A stretch of 64,000 nt of DNA, from the NCBI GenBank assembly GCA_034437275.1, contig DAOTUD010000044.1, positions 31,408 to 95,407 of the forward strand, written 5' to 3'. The translations under genes were made by a program, and so were the position numbers. This stretch comes from TC-15 sp034437275 (GTDB taxonomy: Bacteria; Chloroflexota; Anaerolineae; Aggregatilineales; Aggregatilineaceae). Below, piece after piece: positions 56,181 through 64,000 of this stretch (the first letter of the stretch is position 1; every line of letters starts with the position of its first letter). The notes below the pieces were generated by a model. That model did not search any database. It was not told where the DNA came from and saw only the letters and a program-made list of their open reading frames with translations.

Positions 56181-56583
56181 TGCCTACGTCTTCCTCATAT
56201 AACTCAGCCTTAATGACCCCCAAACCAGGGCAGGGCCACAGCGGACGTCCAGAATAGGTAACGGTCTGTGCAAAGCCAACGATAGCGTTGGTTTGTTCAT
56301 AAGCGGTTGTGTGGCGGAAAAACGGCTTCATTGTGGACTCCGAATTGGCGGGAACAGCAATTTCAGCAGGAATGGCCGGGTCATCAACATAACCGGCATC
56401 GGACAAGGTAGTTTGAATAGTGGACGGATCGACCTGGGTGGGATCGTACGTAACTTCAACAGCGTAAAATGCGCTGCTGGCGTGTACGTCCTCGACGCCA
56501 GGCAATCCTAACAATATGCGTTGAACTTCAATAACATGATGGTCGCCATACATTGATGGCAGTTGTAAAATGAGTTTCTCCAT
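56173..56583 (-). CDS. HMA-like domain protein lacking the CxxC metal motif
   Basis: The 136-residue protein begins with a ferredoxin-like heavy-metal-associated fold (about 3-66; LPGVEDVHAS and a final DAGY). Where metallochaperones have MxCxxC it has MYGDHH, so the first Cys is Gly13 and the second His16. About 70 further residues include a WPCPGLG segment. It opens the Wood-Ljungdahl operon, overlapping cooS by eight bases. It may be a non-canonical metal carrier, perhaps using His, or a regulator. Confidence 0.75.
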   Translation of the reverse strand: MEKLILQLPSMYGDHHVIEVQRILLGLPGVEDVHASSAFYAVEVTYDPTQVDPSTIQTTLSDAGYVDDPAIPAEIAVPANSESTMKPFFRHTTAYEQTNAIVGFAQTVTYSGRPLWPCPGLGVIKAELYEEDVGNG

Positions 56584-56637
56584 ATAGCCATACTCCTTAC
56601 TAAATGTAAAGATAGAAAATCAAACAGTTACTGCTAG

Positions 56638-56680
56638 TTGTTATAATAACAATTATATTCAGATTATATTATTAGAGTAA
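56638..56680 (-). promoter_or_regulatory. Promoter/operator region of the Wood-Ljungdahl operon
   Basis: On the minus strand TATAAT lies at 56652-56657, with TTACTC 17 bases further upstream (56675-56680, a weak -35); a second TATAAT lies at 56663-56668. Immediately downstream of the -10 is a perfect palindrome, TTGTTAT-A-ATAACAA at 56638-56652, a likely operator over the start site. The 56584-56760 stretch is strikingly AT-rich. Confidence 0.55.
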
Positions 56681-56772
56681 TGTCTTATCATTAGGATTGC
56701 CGATCTAAATCCCACATGCAAGTGAAATACATCATCATTCATCAATTCAAGTGTCATTTTTTATAAGGAAAT

Positions 56773-56797
56773 CAGGCCTTTACTGTGCAGTGGCCTG
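56773..56797 (-). terminator. Probable terminator after the baiN-type gene
   Basis: CAGGCC pairs with GGCCTG across 13 bases. On the minus strand it is followed by ATTTCCTTATAAAAAA, a loose T/A-rich tail. It would separate the treZ transcript from the Wood-Ljungdahl promoter. Confidence 0.4.
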
Positions 56798-56825
56798 CAA
56801 GTTGTGAAGAATATGAAGGGGATGC

Positions 56826-58124
56826 CTAAAGCGTGCGGGCTGCCGACTGGCCGGCCAGCCACCCGGTCGAGAAGGCGGCCTGCAAATTGTAGCCGCCCGT
56901 GTCCGCGTCGATATCGAGCACCTCGCCGGCGAAGTACAACCCGTCCACCAGCCGCGACTGCATAGTGCGCCGGTCGACCTCGTGCGTGCTGACGCCGCCA
57001 GCGGTGACGATAGCTTCTTGGAAGGAGCGGTAGCCCGTGATCTCCAGGCGAAAGTCTTTGAGCCACACCCGCAGCCGCTTACGCTCCTCGGACGAGAGCT
57101 GGTGCGCGACGCGCTCGGCGGGGATGTCCGTCCGCGCGATGCACACCGGAATCAACTTGCGCGGCAGCAGCCCCTTGAGCAGCGTGCGGAACGGCTGCTT
57201 ACCGTGCTGGTCGATATCGCGCAGCAGACGCCTGTCCAGCTTGGGATGGTCCAGCGCCGGCTTGAGATCGATGGACAGGGTGACGCGGTGCCCGGCCTCC
57301 AGCGCATCGACCACCTGCCCGCTGAGCGTGAGGATGATCGGCCCCGACACGCCGAAGTGTGTAAACAGCATTTCGCCAAACTCCTCGGCGTGTTTCGTTC
57401 CGTCGATCCATATGCTGGCCGAGACATTCTTCAGGCTGAGGTCCTGGAGCTGCCGGGCGGTGTCGCCGGCGGTTTCGAGGGGCACCAGCGCCGGGCGCAC
57501 GGGCATGATGTTGTGCCCGACGGCTGCCGCCAGTTGGTAGCCGTCGCCGCTGGAGCCGGTGCCGGGATAGGATGCGCCGCCGGTGGCCACGATCACGCGC
57601 GGGGCGTGGTAGGTCCGGCGGAGGTAGTTGTGCGCCGGGTGTGCCCGCGAACGCCGCACGCTGACCGACGCGACCTGTACCCCCGCCACCGCCCCACCCT
57701 CGACCAGCAGGTGCTCGACCGGGGCATGGTGGTGGATTGCCACGCCGCCGTCACGGACCCAGCGCAGCAGGCCATCCAGCACATCCTGTGCCGTGCCGCT
57801 GGCCGGGAAGACGCGCCCACCCCGTTCGGTGACGGTCGCCACGCCCAGGCTATCCAGGAATGCGACCAGATCGTCGGCGAAGAACTCGCTAAGCGCCTGG
57901 CGCAAAAAATTCTTGTTGGCCCCGAAATGCTTGCGAAACTCCCCGCGTGGGGCGGCGTTGGTCAGGTTGCAGCGCCCTTTGCCGGTGATCAGCAGTTTCC
58001 GCCCGGGCCGATTCATCTTTTCCAGCAGCAGCGTGCGCGCCCCGAGGGAAGCCGCGCGCCCGGCAGCGAACAGTCCCGCCGCGCCTCCGCCGATCACGAT
58101 TACGTCATAGTCAGGTGTGGTCAT
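56826..58124 (-). CDS. BaiN/HI0933-type flavoprotein oxidoreductase
   Basis: The 432-residue protein has an N-terminal FAD-binding GGGAAGLFAAGRA, the family motif GKGRCNLTN, and a C-terminal GLYFAGEVLDIDADTGGYN. Members are NAD(P)/FAD-dependent enzymes, some reducing bile-acid or other C=C bonds, most uncharacterised. It follows the treY tail by five bases and is probably co-transcribed with treZ-treY, with no obvious link to trehalose. Confidence 0.9.
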   Translation of the reverse strand: MTTPDYDVIVIGGGAAGLFAAGRAASLGARTLLLEKMNRPGRKLLITGKGRCNLTNAAPRGEFRKHFGANKNFLRQALSEFFADDLVAFLDSLGVATVTERGGRVFPASGTAQDVLDGLLRWVRDGGVAIHHHAPVEHLLVEGGAVAGVQVASVSVRRSRAHPAHNYLRRTYHAPRVIVATGGASYPGTGSSGDGYQLAAAVGHNIMPVRPALVPLETAGDTARQLQDLSLKNVSASIWIDGTKHAEEFGEMLFTHFGVSGPIILTLSGQVVDALEAGHRVTLSIDLKPALDHPKLDRRLLRDIDQHGKQPFRTLLKGLLPRKLIPVCIARTDIPAERVAHQLSSEERKRLRVWLKDFRLEITGYRSFQEAIVTAGGVSTHEVDRRTMQSRLVDGLYFAGEVLDIDADTGGYNLQAAFSTGWLAGQSAARTL

Positions 58125-58129
58125 CGCGC

Positions 58130-58396
58130 CTACAGTTCCGCTTCCAGGATGCCGACCGGGAAAACGTCCAGCACTTTCGCCAACCGCACGGTCGGCTGTT
58201 CGCCATCGCTTTCGGCGGTGACCTGATCGCCGGTCAGGATGTTGTGCCATTCGCGCGCAGCGACCTCTGGCGGCAGTGCGATGCGGGTGTCGGTCCACGT
58301 TCCGTCCCCAACCGGGACCACTTTACCCCCGGCGGTCAGGCTCACCACCAGCCGCGGGACCACGACCAGCAGCGCCCGGCCCCCGGTGCGGCGCAC
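58130..58396 (-). pseudogene. treY: Out-of-frame C-terminus of treY
   Basis: This 88-codon stretch, RRTGGRALLVVVPRLV through FPVGILEAEL, is the normal C-terminal domain of malto-oligosyl trehalose synthase but lies one frame away from the main gene. It has a GTG rather than a proper start and no ribosome site. It shows that a single-base loss near 58387-58401 breaks treY, or that the base was lost in sequencing. Confidence 0.75.
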
Positions 58397-61107
58397 GCAT
58401 TGCCCGCCTTCGCCCCGTTGATCGCCAGCGGATGGTAGCGGCTCGCCTCGAAGAGCTGGCGATGCTCCTGGCGATAGTTCAGCACGCGATAGATCAGGTA
58501 CAGCTTGATCGCGCCGCTGGCCATCTCGGTGACGAGGTCACGGGCCAGTTGGGCGCGATCGGTCGCTTCGCGCGCCTGGATGGCGGCTAGCAGTTCGCGC
58601 CGCCGGTCAAAATCGACGGGCCGGCGGTTGTCCGGGTCGACCAGGCTGTAATCCCACAGTTCGTTGCCCTGGTAGATGTCCGGCACGCCCGGCGAGGTGA
58701 GCTTGAGCGTTGTCTGGGCCAGCGCGTTGAGGCGGCCATAAAACGCGACGCGCTGCTGGAACGTCTCGAATTCCTCCATGAACTCGTCGTCGTCGAGAAT
58801 GTGCGAGACAAAACCGGCAATCGCCCGGGCATAGGCGTCGTTGGGATTGATCCAGTTGCTATGCGTTTTGGCCTCGTTGATCGCCTTGTGCATGTAGGCA
58901 ATGATCCGGTCACGGAAGGTGGCGCGGTCGGCGTGCGGCTCGTACGCGCCGAGGAGCGTCTGGTACAGCAGGTATTCATCGTTGCGCGACGGGGCCAGTT
59001 CCCCTTCGACCTGGGTTTTCGCCCCGGCGTTGTGCGCGTGCCACCCCTCCAGCATCGCGGCCCACTCGTTGGGAATCTCGGAGAGCACGTTGATCCGGGC
59101 GCGCACGTCTTCGCTGCGCTTGGTGTCGTGCGTGGAGGAAGACAGCATGGTGTAGGGGAAGGTTTTCTCGGCGTTGTGGCGGTGGAAATCGTCCGGGCGG
59201 ATGCCGAACTGGTCCGGGTGCCCGCCGACCTCGTTCAGCGACACCAGCCGGTTGTAGACATAAAACGCGGTGTCCTCGACGCTCTTGGCCATCACCGGGC
59301 CGGTGATCTGCTGGAACTTCATCACGAAGTTGTTGAGTTCGCGGCGCTGCTCGGGCGTGAAGTCCGCCCAGTTTTCCTTCAGGATCGTATCGCGCAGGAA
59401 GTCAAACACGCTGCTGGGGGTGAACTGGTTCTGTTGTTTGGCAGTCTCAACGGCCAGTTCGAGGTAGTGCCGGTCGCGTTCGCTGACCTCGTCGCGCCCG
59501 GTGATGTAGGTGCGGTAGATCGACATGGCAGCGATGATCTCGCTCATAGCAAACGCCAGGCTGTTCCGGGTGAAGCCGCGGTAGCGCCGGTTTTGTTCCA
59601 CCACGCGGGCCAACTGCAAGCTGCGCGCGTCGATCTCGCTGGTCAGGGATTGGGACATGACCAGCTTTTTCGTGTAATCGGTCAGGTCGTGGAACGGCAT
59701 GTTGTTGTCGATGAAGGCGCTGTACAGTTCGTCGAACGCGGTTTCGTTGGTCGCATCCACGAACAGGTTGTTGGTCACGTTCAGGAAATCATAGCCGGTC
59801 GTCCCGTAGACCGCCCAGGAATAGGGCAGCGGCTCGGTCTCCGACAGAATCTTCTCGGCCAACACGTACAGCGGCCAGCGGGCCGGCTGCGCGCTGGACC
59901 GGGCCAGCGTCGCCAGTTGCTCCGTGACCAGCGCCGGGTCTTCGAGGGGCAGCGTGGTGATGTACTCCAGCCGCGCCAGCACGTAGGCTTCTTGCAGCCG
60001 CAGGAAGTACATGTGCGGACTCCACAGCCCGTCCGGGTGATCGATGCGCAGCCCGCCGATCTTGCCCGCGGCCAGCAGGCGCAGCGTCAGCCGGTGCGTC
60101 GCGGCGAACACCGCGGGGTCTTCGATGCGGATGGCGGCCATGTCGTTGATGTCGAAAAAGCGGCGGTAGTTGATCTCGTCCGACGCGACGCGCCAGTAGG
60201 CCAGGTAGTAAGGCTGCTGGCTGAGGATGCGGTCCAGTTCGTCGAAGCTGTCCGGCTCGCCGGGCGTGCCGTTCAGGATGTCCAGCGCCTCTTGCAGCGC
60301 CGCGCGGAAGGCCTCGCTTTTATCGAACAGGCCCAGCAAGCGCCAGCGCACGATCACCTGCTCGCGCCGCCGAATTTCCAGCGCGGTCGCGTCCTGCGAT
60401 GTGAAGGGCGGCATGTGCTCCAGCGCCGTGATCACGCTCGACAGCTCCATCTCGACCCAGTCCTCATGCGGCAGCTTGAGCAGTTGCGCATGGACGTGCG
60501 GCAGGATGTGGGCGTAGCTTTCCGGGGTGATCGGGAACTGGTGCTCGTAGTAGTGCAGGTAAAAATCCCCGTGCCAGTACACCAGTTCGAACTCGCCCGC
60601 TTCCAGGATGCGGCCATAATGATCGCCCAACACGGGCAGCAGCACCCGGTCGTCCAGGGCGCGGTTGCGGGGCCGCCAGTCGATGTCGAAATAGTCGGCA
60701 TACACCGAGGACGGGCCATGTTTGAGCACGTCCATCCACCACTCGTTTTCGGTGTTGACGCCCATGTGATTGGGCACGATATCCAGCAGGATGCTCATGT
60801 CGCGCGCGCGCAGCGCATCCGCCAGGGCGTCAAAGTCTTCTTCCGTGCCCAGCCGGAGGTTGAACTGGTTGTAATCGACCGTGTCGTAGCCGTGCGTGCT
60901 GTTGGAGCGCGGCTTATACAGCGGCGAGGCGTACAGGTCGCTGATCCCCAACGCGGCCAGATAGTCGACCAGGTCCAGGGCATCCTCGAACGTGAACGCC
61001 GGCCCGAACTGCAGCCGGTAGGTCGCTTGCGGGACATGCGGCTGCTTGAAAATCTGCGCGAGCGCTTCCTTCGCGGAGAGGGACAGCTTATCAGGCGTAT
61101 CAGGCAT
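58342..61107 (-). CDS. treY: Malto-oligosyl trehalose synthase, frameshifted near the end
   Basis: TreY (GH13_26) turns the reducing end of a malto-oligosaccharide into a trehalose unit. The frame encodes 921 residues with ATYRLQFGPAFTFEDA, LDIVPNHMGV, GGLRIDHPDG and STHDTKRSEDVRAR, all family hallmarks. After HPLAINGAKAGNAC it runs into a foreign tail and stops at 58342, while the true C-terminus continues in another frame to 58130. The ATG at 61107 overlaps the treZ stop by eight bases and has GGGAG seven bases upstream. Loss of the last beta domain could impair the enzyme. Confidence 0.88.
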   Translation of the reverse strand: MPDTPDKLSLSAKEALAQIFKQPHVPQATYRLQFGPAFTFEDALDLVDYLAALGISDLYASPLYKPRSNSTHGYDTVDYNQFNLRLGTEEDFDALADALRARDMSILLDIVPNHMGVNTENEWWMDVLKHGPSSVYADYFDIDWRPRNRALDDRVLLPVLGDHYGRILEAGEFELVYWHGDFYLHYYEHQFPITPESYAHILPHVHAQLLKLPHEDWVEMELSSVITALEHMPPFTSQDATALEIRRREQVIVRWRLLGLFDKSEAFRAALQEALDILNGTPGEPDSFDELDRILSQQPYYLAYWRVASDEINYRRFFDINDMAAIRIEDPAVFAATHRLTLRLLAAGKIGGLRIDHPDGLWSPHMYFLRLQEAYVLARLEYITTLPLEDPALVTEQLATLARSSAQPARWPLYVLAEKILSETEPLPYSWAVYGTTGYDFLNVTNNLFVDATNETAFDELYSAFIDNNMPFHDLTDYTKKLVMSQSLTSEIDARSLQLARVVEQNRRYRGFTRNSLAFAMSEIIAAMSIYRTYITGRDEVSERDRHYLELAVETAKQQNQFTPSSVFDFLRDTILKENWADFTPEQRRELNNFVMKFQQITGPVMAKSVEDTAFYVYNRLVSLNEVGGHPDQFGIRPDDFHRHNAEKTFPYTMLSSSTHDTKRSEDVRARINVLSEIPNEWAAMLEGWHAHNAGAKTQVEGELAPSRNDEYLLYQTLLGAYEPHADRATFRDRIIAYMHKAINEAKTHSNWINPNDAYARAIAGFVSHILDDDEFMEEFETFQQRVAFYGRLNALAQTTLKLTSPGVPDIYQGNELWDYSLVDPDNRRPVDFDRRRELLAAIQAREATDRAQLARDLVTEMASGAIKLYLIYRVLNYRQEHRQLFEASRYHPLAINGAKAGNACAAPGAGRCWSWSRGWW

Positions 61108-62968
61108 GGGACTGCTCCCGGGATTCTCGCTGGTAGATGACGAATGATTTAGGCGGCAGGGTGATCGCGGCGGGCGTGTTCGGCTCCAGGCGCGCGGGCG
61201 CGGTGTGCGCGGCACGCTGATCGGGCCGCCACTCCGCCGCGTTGGAGTCGCAGATGCTGTGCCAGGGTGCGTCGTCTGGCGGCAGGGTGAGGGTTTGCGG
61301 CGTGTCCAGGTGGAAATTCATGACCACGCGCACCGCGCCGGCTCCCTCGCGGCGCTCCAGGGCGACGATGCGCGCGCCGTCGTCCGCCAGGACGCGCGTC
61401 GCGGCGCGGCGGGGGTTGGTGAGCGCGGGAATCGTGCGGCGCAGTTCCAACAGGTGGCCGTACAGCCGGTACAGGATGGCGTGCGCACCGTCGTCGCGGC
61501 GCTGGTGCTGCAAGACGCAGCGCCGGAACGTCTCCTCGGCCTGCGGATCGGGCGGTGTGCCCTTCCACTTGAAATCGGCGAACTCCGCGGCCCGCCCCTG
61601 CTGCACCGCTTCGATCAGATGTGGATCACCGTGCGACACGAAATACAGGAACGGCGCGATTTCGCCGTATTCCTGGCCCATGAACAGCAGCGGCACATAG
61701 GGCGACGTCAGCAGCAGGCCCGCCGCCAGCTTCAAGCCGTTCAGGTCGGTCAGCGCGCTGAGGCGCTCGCCGAGCATCCGGTTGCCGACCTGGTCATGAT
61801 TCTGGGTGCAGACGACGAAGCGGTCGGCGGGGATGTCGGCGGAGCGCGAGCCGTGCCGCCGCTGGCGCGCCGGGGAATACTGCCCGGTGTAGGCGAATCC
61901 TTCGCGCAGCACCTTCGGCAGCAGGGCAAAGTCCGCGTAATCGGCGTAATAGCCGTCCGACTCGCCGGTCAGCGCGCAGTGCAGCGTGTGGTGCAGGTCG
62001 TCCAACCACTGCCCGTCCAGCCCCAGGCCCCCGGCGGCTTCCGGCAGCAGCAGCGCCCGGTCGCTGCGGTCGTTCTCGGCGATCAGGTGGACGCGGCGGT
62101 TGTGCCGGTCGGCCCAGTCGTGGACCGTGCGCGCCAGTTCGCTGAGGAAGGTCTGCGCCGAAAAATCAAACAGGGCGTGGGTGGCGTCCAGCCGCAGCCC
62201 GTCGATATGGAATTTGTCGAGCCAATACACCGCGTTCTCGATGAAATAGCGCCGCACGTGGTCGCTGTGCGGCCCGTCGAGGTTCACGCTGTCGCCCCAG
62301 GGGGTATGGTAGCGGTCGGTGAAGTAGGGGCCGTACTGGGCCAGGTAGTTGCCTTCCGGGCCGAGGTGGTTGTACACCACGTCCAGCATCACCGCCAGCC
62401 CGGCAGCGTGGCAGGCATCCACCAGCCGCTTGAGGCCCTGCACCCCACCATACGCGCGGTGCGGCGCGTACAGGTTCACGCCGTCATAGCCCCAGTTGCG
62501 CGCGCCGGGGAACTGCGCGACCGGCATCAGTTCCAGCGTGGTGATGCCCAGCGCACGCAGTCGTTCCAGGTGCGGGATGATCGCTGCGAAGGTGCCGGCG
62601 TCGGTGTAGGTGCCGACGTGCAGCTCGTAGAGCACGCTGTTACGCAGTGTGGGTGGCATCCACCCGTTGTCCGTCCAGTCAAAACGCGGATCGACCACTT
62701 CCGATGGGCCGTGTACCCCGTCCGGCTGGCTGCGCGAGGCCGGGTCCGGGCGGTCGTGCTGCCCGTCGAGCCGGTAAACATAGCGGTCGCCGGGCCAGAC
62801 GTCGGACGTCACGCACGAAAAATACCCGGCGCTGTCGCGCTGCATGGGCACCCGCCGGTCCTGGCGCACGAGATGCAGTTCGAGCTGCTGGACGTGAGGT
62901 GCCCACACCGTGAACCGGTACGCTCCATCCGCCAGCCGGCAGGGACCCAGGCAATCAGAGTGTGTCAT
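61100..62968 (-). CDS. treZ: Malto-oligosyltrehalose trehalohydrolase
   Basis: The 622-residue GH13_10 enzyme has an N-terminal CBM48-like domain (about 10-95), the GNWGYDGV region and catalytic DGLRLDATHAL (nucleophile Asp), HLIAENDR (acid Glu) and QNHDQVGN (third Asp). It cuts trehalose off the product of TreY. A GAGG site lies just before the ATG at 62968. treZ leads the treZ-treY-baiN transcript. No treX or glycogen gene is in the window. Confidence 0.94.
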   Translation of the reverse strand: MTHSDCLGPCRLADGAYRFTVWAPHVQQLELHLVRQDRRVPMQRDSAGYFSCVTSDVWPGDRYVYRLDGQHDRPDPASRSQPDGVHGPSEVVDPRFDWTDNGWMPPTLRNSVLYELHVGTYTDAGTFAAIIPHLERLRALGITTLELMPVAQFPGARNWGYDGVNLYAPHRAYGGVQGLKRLVDACHAAGLAVMLDVVYNHLGPEGNYLAQYGPYFTDRYHTPWGDSVNLDGPHSDHVRRYFIENAVYWLDKFHIDGLRLDATHALFDFSAQTFLSELARTVHDWADRHNRRVHLIAENDRSDRALLLPEAAGGLGLDGQWLDDLHHTLHCALTGESDGYYADYADFALLPKVLREGFAYTGQYSPARQRRHGSRSADIPADRFVVCTQNHDQVGNRMLGERLSALTDLNGLKLAAGLLLTSPYVPLLFMGQEYGEIAPFLYFVSHGDPHLIEAVQQGRAAEFADFKWKGTPPDPQAEETFRRCVLQHQRRDDGAHAILYRLYGHLLELRRTIPALTNPRRAATRVLADDGARIVALERREGAGAVRVVMNFHLDTPQTLTLPPDDAPWHSICDSNAAEWRPDQRAAHTAPARLEPNTPAAITLPPKSFVIYQRESREQSHA

Positions 62969-63087
62969 ATCGCCTCAACCATCTCTATATACATAGATTC
63001 TGCAGGTGCAAAACTGGCCACCAGTCTAACGGCGGCGGAGAGGTCAGTCAACTGGAGATGATGCTGTTGCGGGGCTATTCCCTACGC

Positions 63088-63122
63088 AAAAACGCCCCGC
63101 GTCATCAGACACGAGGCGTTTT
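63088..63122. terminator. Rho-independent terminator after the cold-shock gene
   Basis: AAAACGCC and GGCGTTTT flank a GC-rich loop, giving T-runs in both directions. It lies just beyond the cold-shock gene stop on the minus strand. Confidence 0.75.
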
Positions 63123-63141
63123 GATTGTTCGCTAGCCGAAG

Positions 63142-63360
63142 TTAACGGCCCACACGAACGACATTGCTGGCCTGCAAGCCCTTCGGGCCTTGCACGATGT
63201 CAAATTCGACCTGCTCGTTTTCGACCAGTTCACGGTAGCCTGTGGCCTGGATGGCGCTGTGATGTACGAATACATCTGGGCCATCTTCGCGAGCGATGAA
63301 GCCGTAGCCCTTCTGGGCGTTGAACCATTTGACTGTACCAGTGTGACGTTCTTCCGACAT
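63142..63360 (-). CDS. cspA: Cold-shock protein (CspA family)
   Basis: The 72-residue OB-fold protein has RNP1 KGYGFI and RNP2 VFVHHSAI and the usual length. It binds single-stranded RNA/DNA and melts mRNA structures in the cytoplasm. It forms a single-gene unit with a strong promoter and a leader of about 140 bases, as is typical for temperature-regulated csp genes. Confidence 0.95.
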   Translation of the reverse strand: MSEERHTGTVKWFNAQKGYGFIAREDGPDVFVHHSAIQATGYRELVENEQVEFDIVQGPKGLQASNVVRVGR

Positions 63361-63508
63361 TGGGATTCTCCCTCCCGTAAAAATTGGTGTTCAGATGTTG
63401 TGGGAAAGGAGCAAGTCGGAACAAAAATCCCCCGGACACTGGTATGATACGCGCCGGGGTTGTTTCATGCTTCCGGTGGTGCGAACTACCTTTTCCACTA
63501 CGCCGCAA
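63361..63508 (-). promoter_or_regulatory. Long 5' leader of the cold-shock gene
   Basis: Between the promoter and the ATG lie about 140 transcribed bases with no gene. They contain a possible stem, CCCCGG at 63430-63435 paired with CCGGGG at 63454-63459, and GGGAGGGAG as the ribosome site. Long structured csp leaders are known to regulate translation and stability with temperature. Together with 63509-63700 this is the only gene-free stretch above 300 bases in the window. Confidence 0.6.
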
Positions 63509-63537
63509 AGTATAGGCCAATGTCTCGCTGTTGTCAA
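63509..63537 (-). promoter_or_regulatory. Sigma-70 type promoter of the cold-shock gene
   Basis: On the minus strand TTGACA (63532-63537) and TATACT (63509-63514) are separated by exactly 17 bases, close to consensus. A direct repeat of GATTGACAA (63531-63539 and 63547-63555) supplies a second TTGACA 16 bases upstream. Nothing else recognisable lies between here and the fasciclin ribosome site at about 63687. Confidence 0.85.
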
Positions 63538-63700
63538 TCCTGACTATTGTCAATCACCGTCACCACGCGGCCAGTGGCCTTTTCTCACCTTTTTCTTATT
63601 TGCATCTCGTTTATTTCTCATATCGGGCCTTTATCCTTCTATGCGTAACTTGGAGCGATACCGATTTTAAACACACACAACACACAGGAGGAATATCACG

Positions 63701-64000
63701 ATGCGTAAGGTTTCTATCTTTGGTTTGATGCTCACTCTGATTATGGCGCTGGCGCTGCCGCCAGTGGCAATGGCGCAAGATGACGCCGGCGAAAAGACGA
63801 TTGTCGAGATCGCTGCTGGTGACGAGAACTTCGAGACGCTGGTCGCCGCCGTGACGGCTGCCGACCTGGCCGAGACGCTCAGCGGCGAAGGCCCCTTCAC
63901 CGTCTTCGCGCCGACGAATGACGCTTTCGAGGCTGCGTTCGAAGCGCTGGGCATCGAAGCTGCCGACCTGCTGGCCGACACCGACACCTTGACCGACATT
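63701..64000 (+). CDS. Secreted fasciclin-domain protein, 3' end outside the window
   Basis: The frame is open to the window end (100 residues). It has a signal peptide (about 1-25, ending PPVAMAQD) and then the start of a fasciclin (FAS1) domain: TIVEIAAGDENFETLVAAV and GPFTVFAPTNDAFEA. FAS1 domains mediate adhesion outside the cell. AGGAGGAAT lies eight bases before the ATG at 63701. It is divergent from the cold-shock gene. Confidence 0.9.
   Translation, partial: MRKVSIFGLMLTLIMALALPPVAMAQDDAGEKTIVEIAAGDENFETLVAAVTAADLAETLSGEGPFTVFAPTNDAFEAAFEALGIEAADLLADTDTLTDI

Noticed and set aside
58801..61140. Open frame of 779 codons on the plus strand opposite treY
   Set aside because: It is an antisense shadow of treY with biased composition and no recognisable domain.
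63560..63700. Promoter for the fasciclin gene
   Set aside because: No -10/-35 pair with acceptable spacing and sequence could be placed with confidence.

Overview
The window is a GC-rich bacterial chromosome segment with no rRNA, tRNA, CRISPR array, transposase or integrase that I can see. I infer a member of the Chloroflexota, probably Anaerolineae-like. The reasons are a carbonyl-branch Wood-Ljungdahl operon of bacterial type, a class A penicillin-binding protein with a very long Pro/Glu/Gln-rich cytoplasmic tail, a DUF3068/PorA-like protein, Thr/Pro-rich C-terminal tails, and a treZ-treY trehalose pair. The phylum call rests on gene content and style, not on a marker tree.

Layout. Positions 1-8.7 kb hold a GNAT enzyme, the penicillin-binding protein, a MaoC hydratase, a methyltransferase and a membrane-anchored protein, nearly all on the minus strand. 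At 8.7-13.4 kb lies a stress block: dnaK-grpE-dnaJ, msrA and a Trm112-like protein. At 13.5-18 kb are membrane proteins, including a GT-C type glycosyltransferase. At 18-24 kb a tight minus-strand set encodes two GAF-PAS-cyclase paralogues, a J-domain coiled-coil protein and a GT2 synthase. At 24-32 kb a ROK repressor diverges from a sugar ABC transporter (binding protein and two permeases, no ATPase); the first permease carries eight tandem Calx-beta-like repeats. At 32-42.5 kb are housekeeping genes (topA, aspS, ychF) and small unknowns. At 42.5-56.6 kb twelve minus-strand genes form one Wood-Ljungdahl operon: an HMA-like protein, CO dehydrogenase, acetyl-CoA synthase, a CBS protein, a small zinc-ribbon/GIY-YIG-like protein, both corrinoid protein subunits, the corrinoid activator, the methyltransferase, a MetV-MetF fusion and two CooC ATPases. 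At 56.8-63 kb are treZ, a frameshifted treY and a BaiN-type flavoprotein, followed by a cold-shock gene with a long leader and the start of a fasciclin gene.

How the genes work together. The 42.5-56.6 kb operon covers methylene-THF to methyl-THF, methyl transfer to the corrinoid protein, CO2/CO interconversion and acetyl-CoA assembly, plus cofactor maturation and corrinoid reactivation. Formate dehydrogenase, formyl-THF synthetase and FolD are not in the window. The sugar transporter is presumably controlled by the divergent ROK protein through a palindrome at its promoter.

The most unusual observations are the sugar permease split by an 880-residue extracellular Calx-beta-like array, and the two adjacent cyclases whose lost catalytic residues are complementary, which predicts an obligate heterodimer like mammalian adenylyl cyclase.
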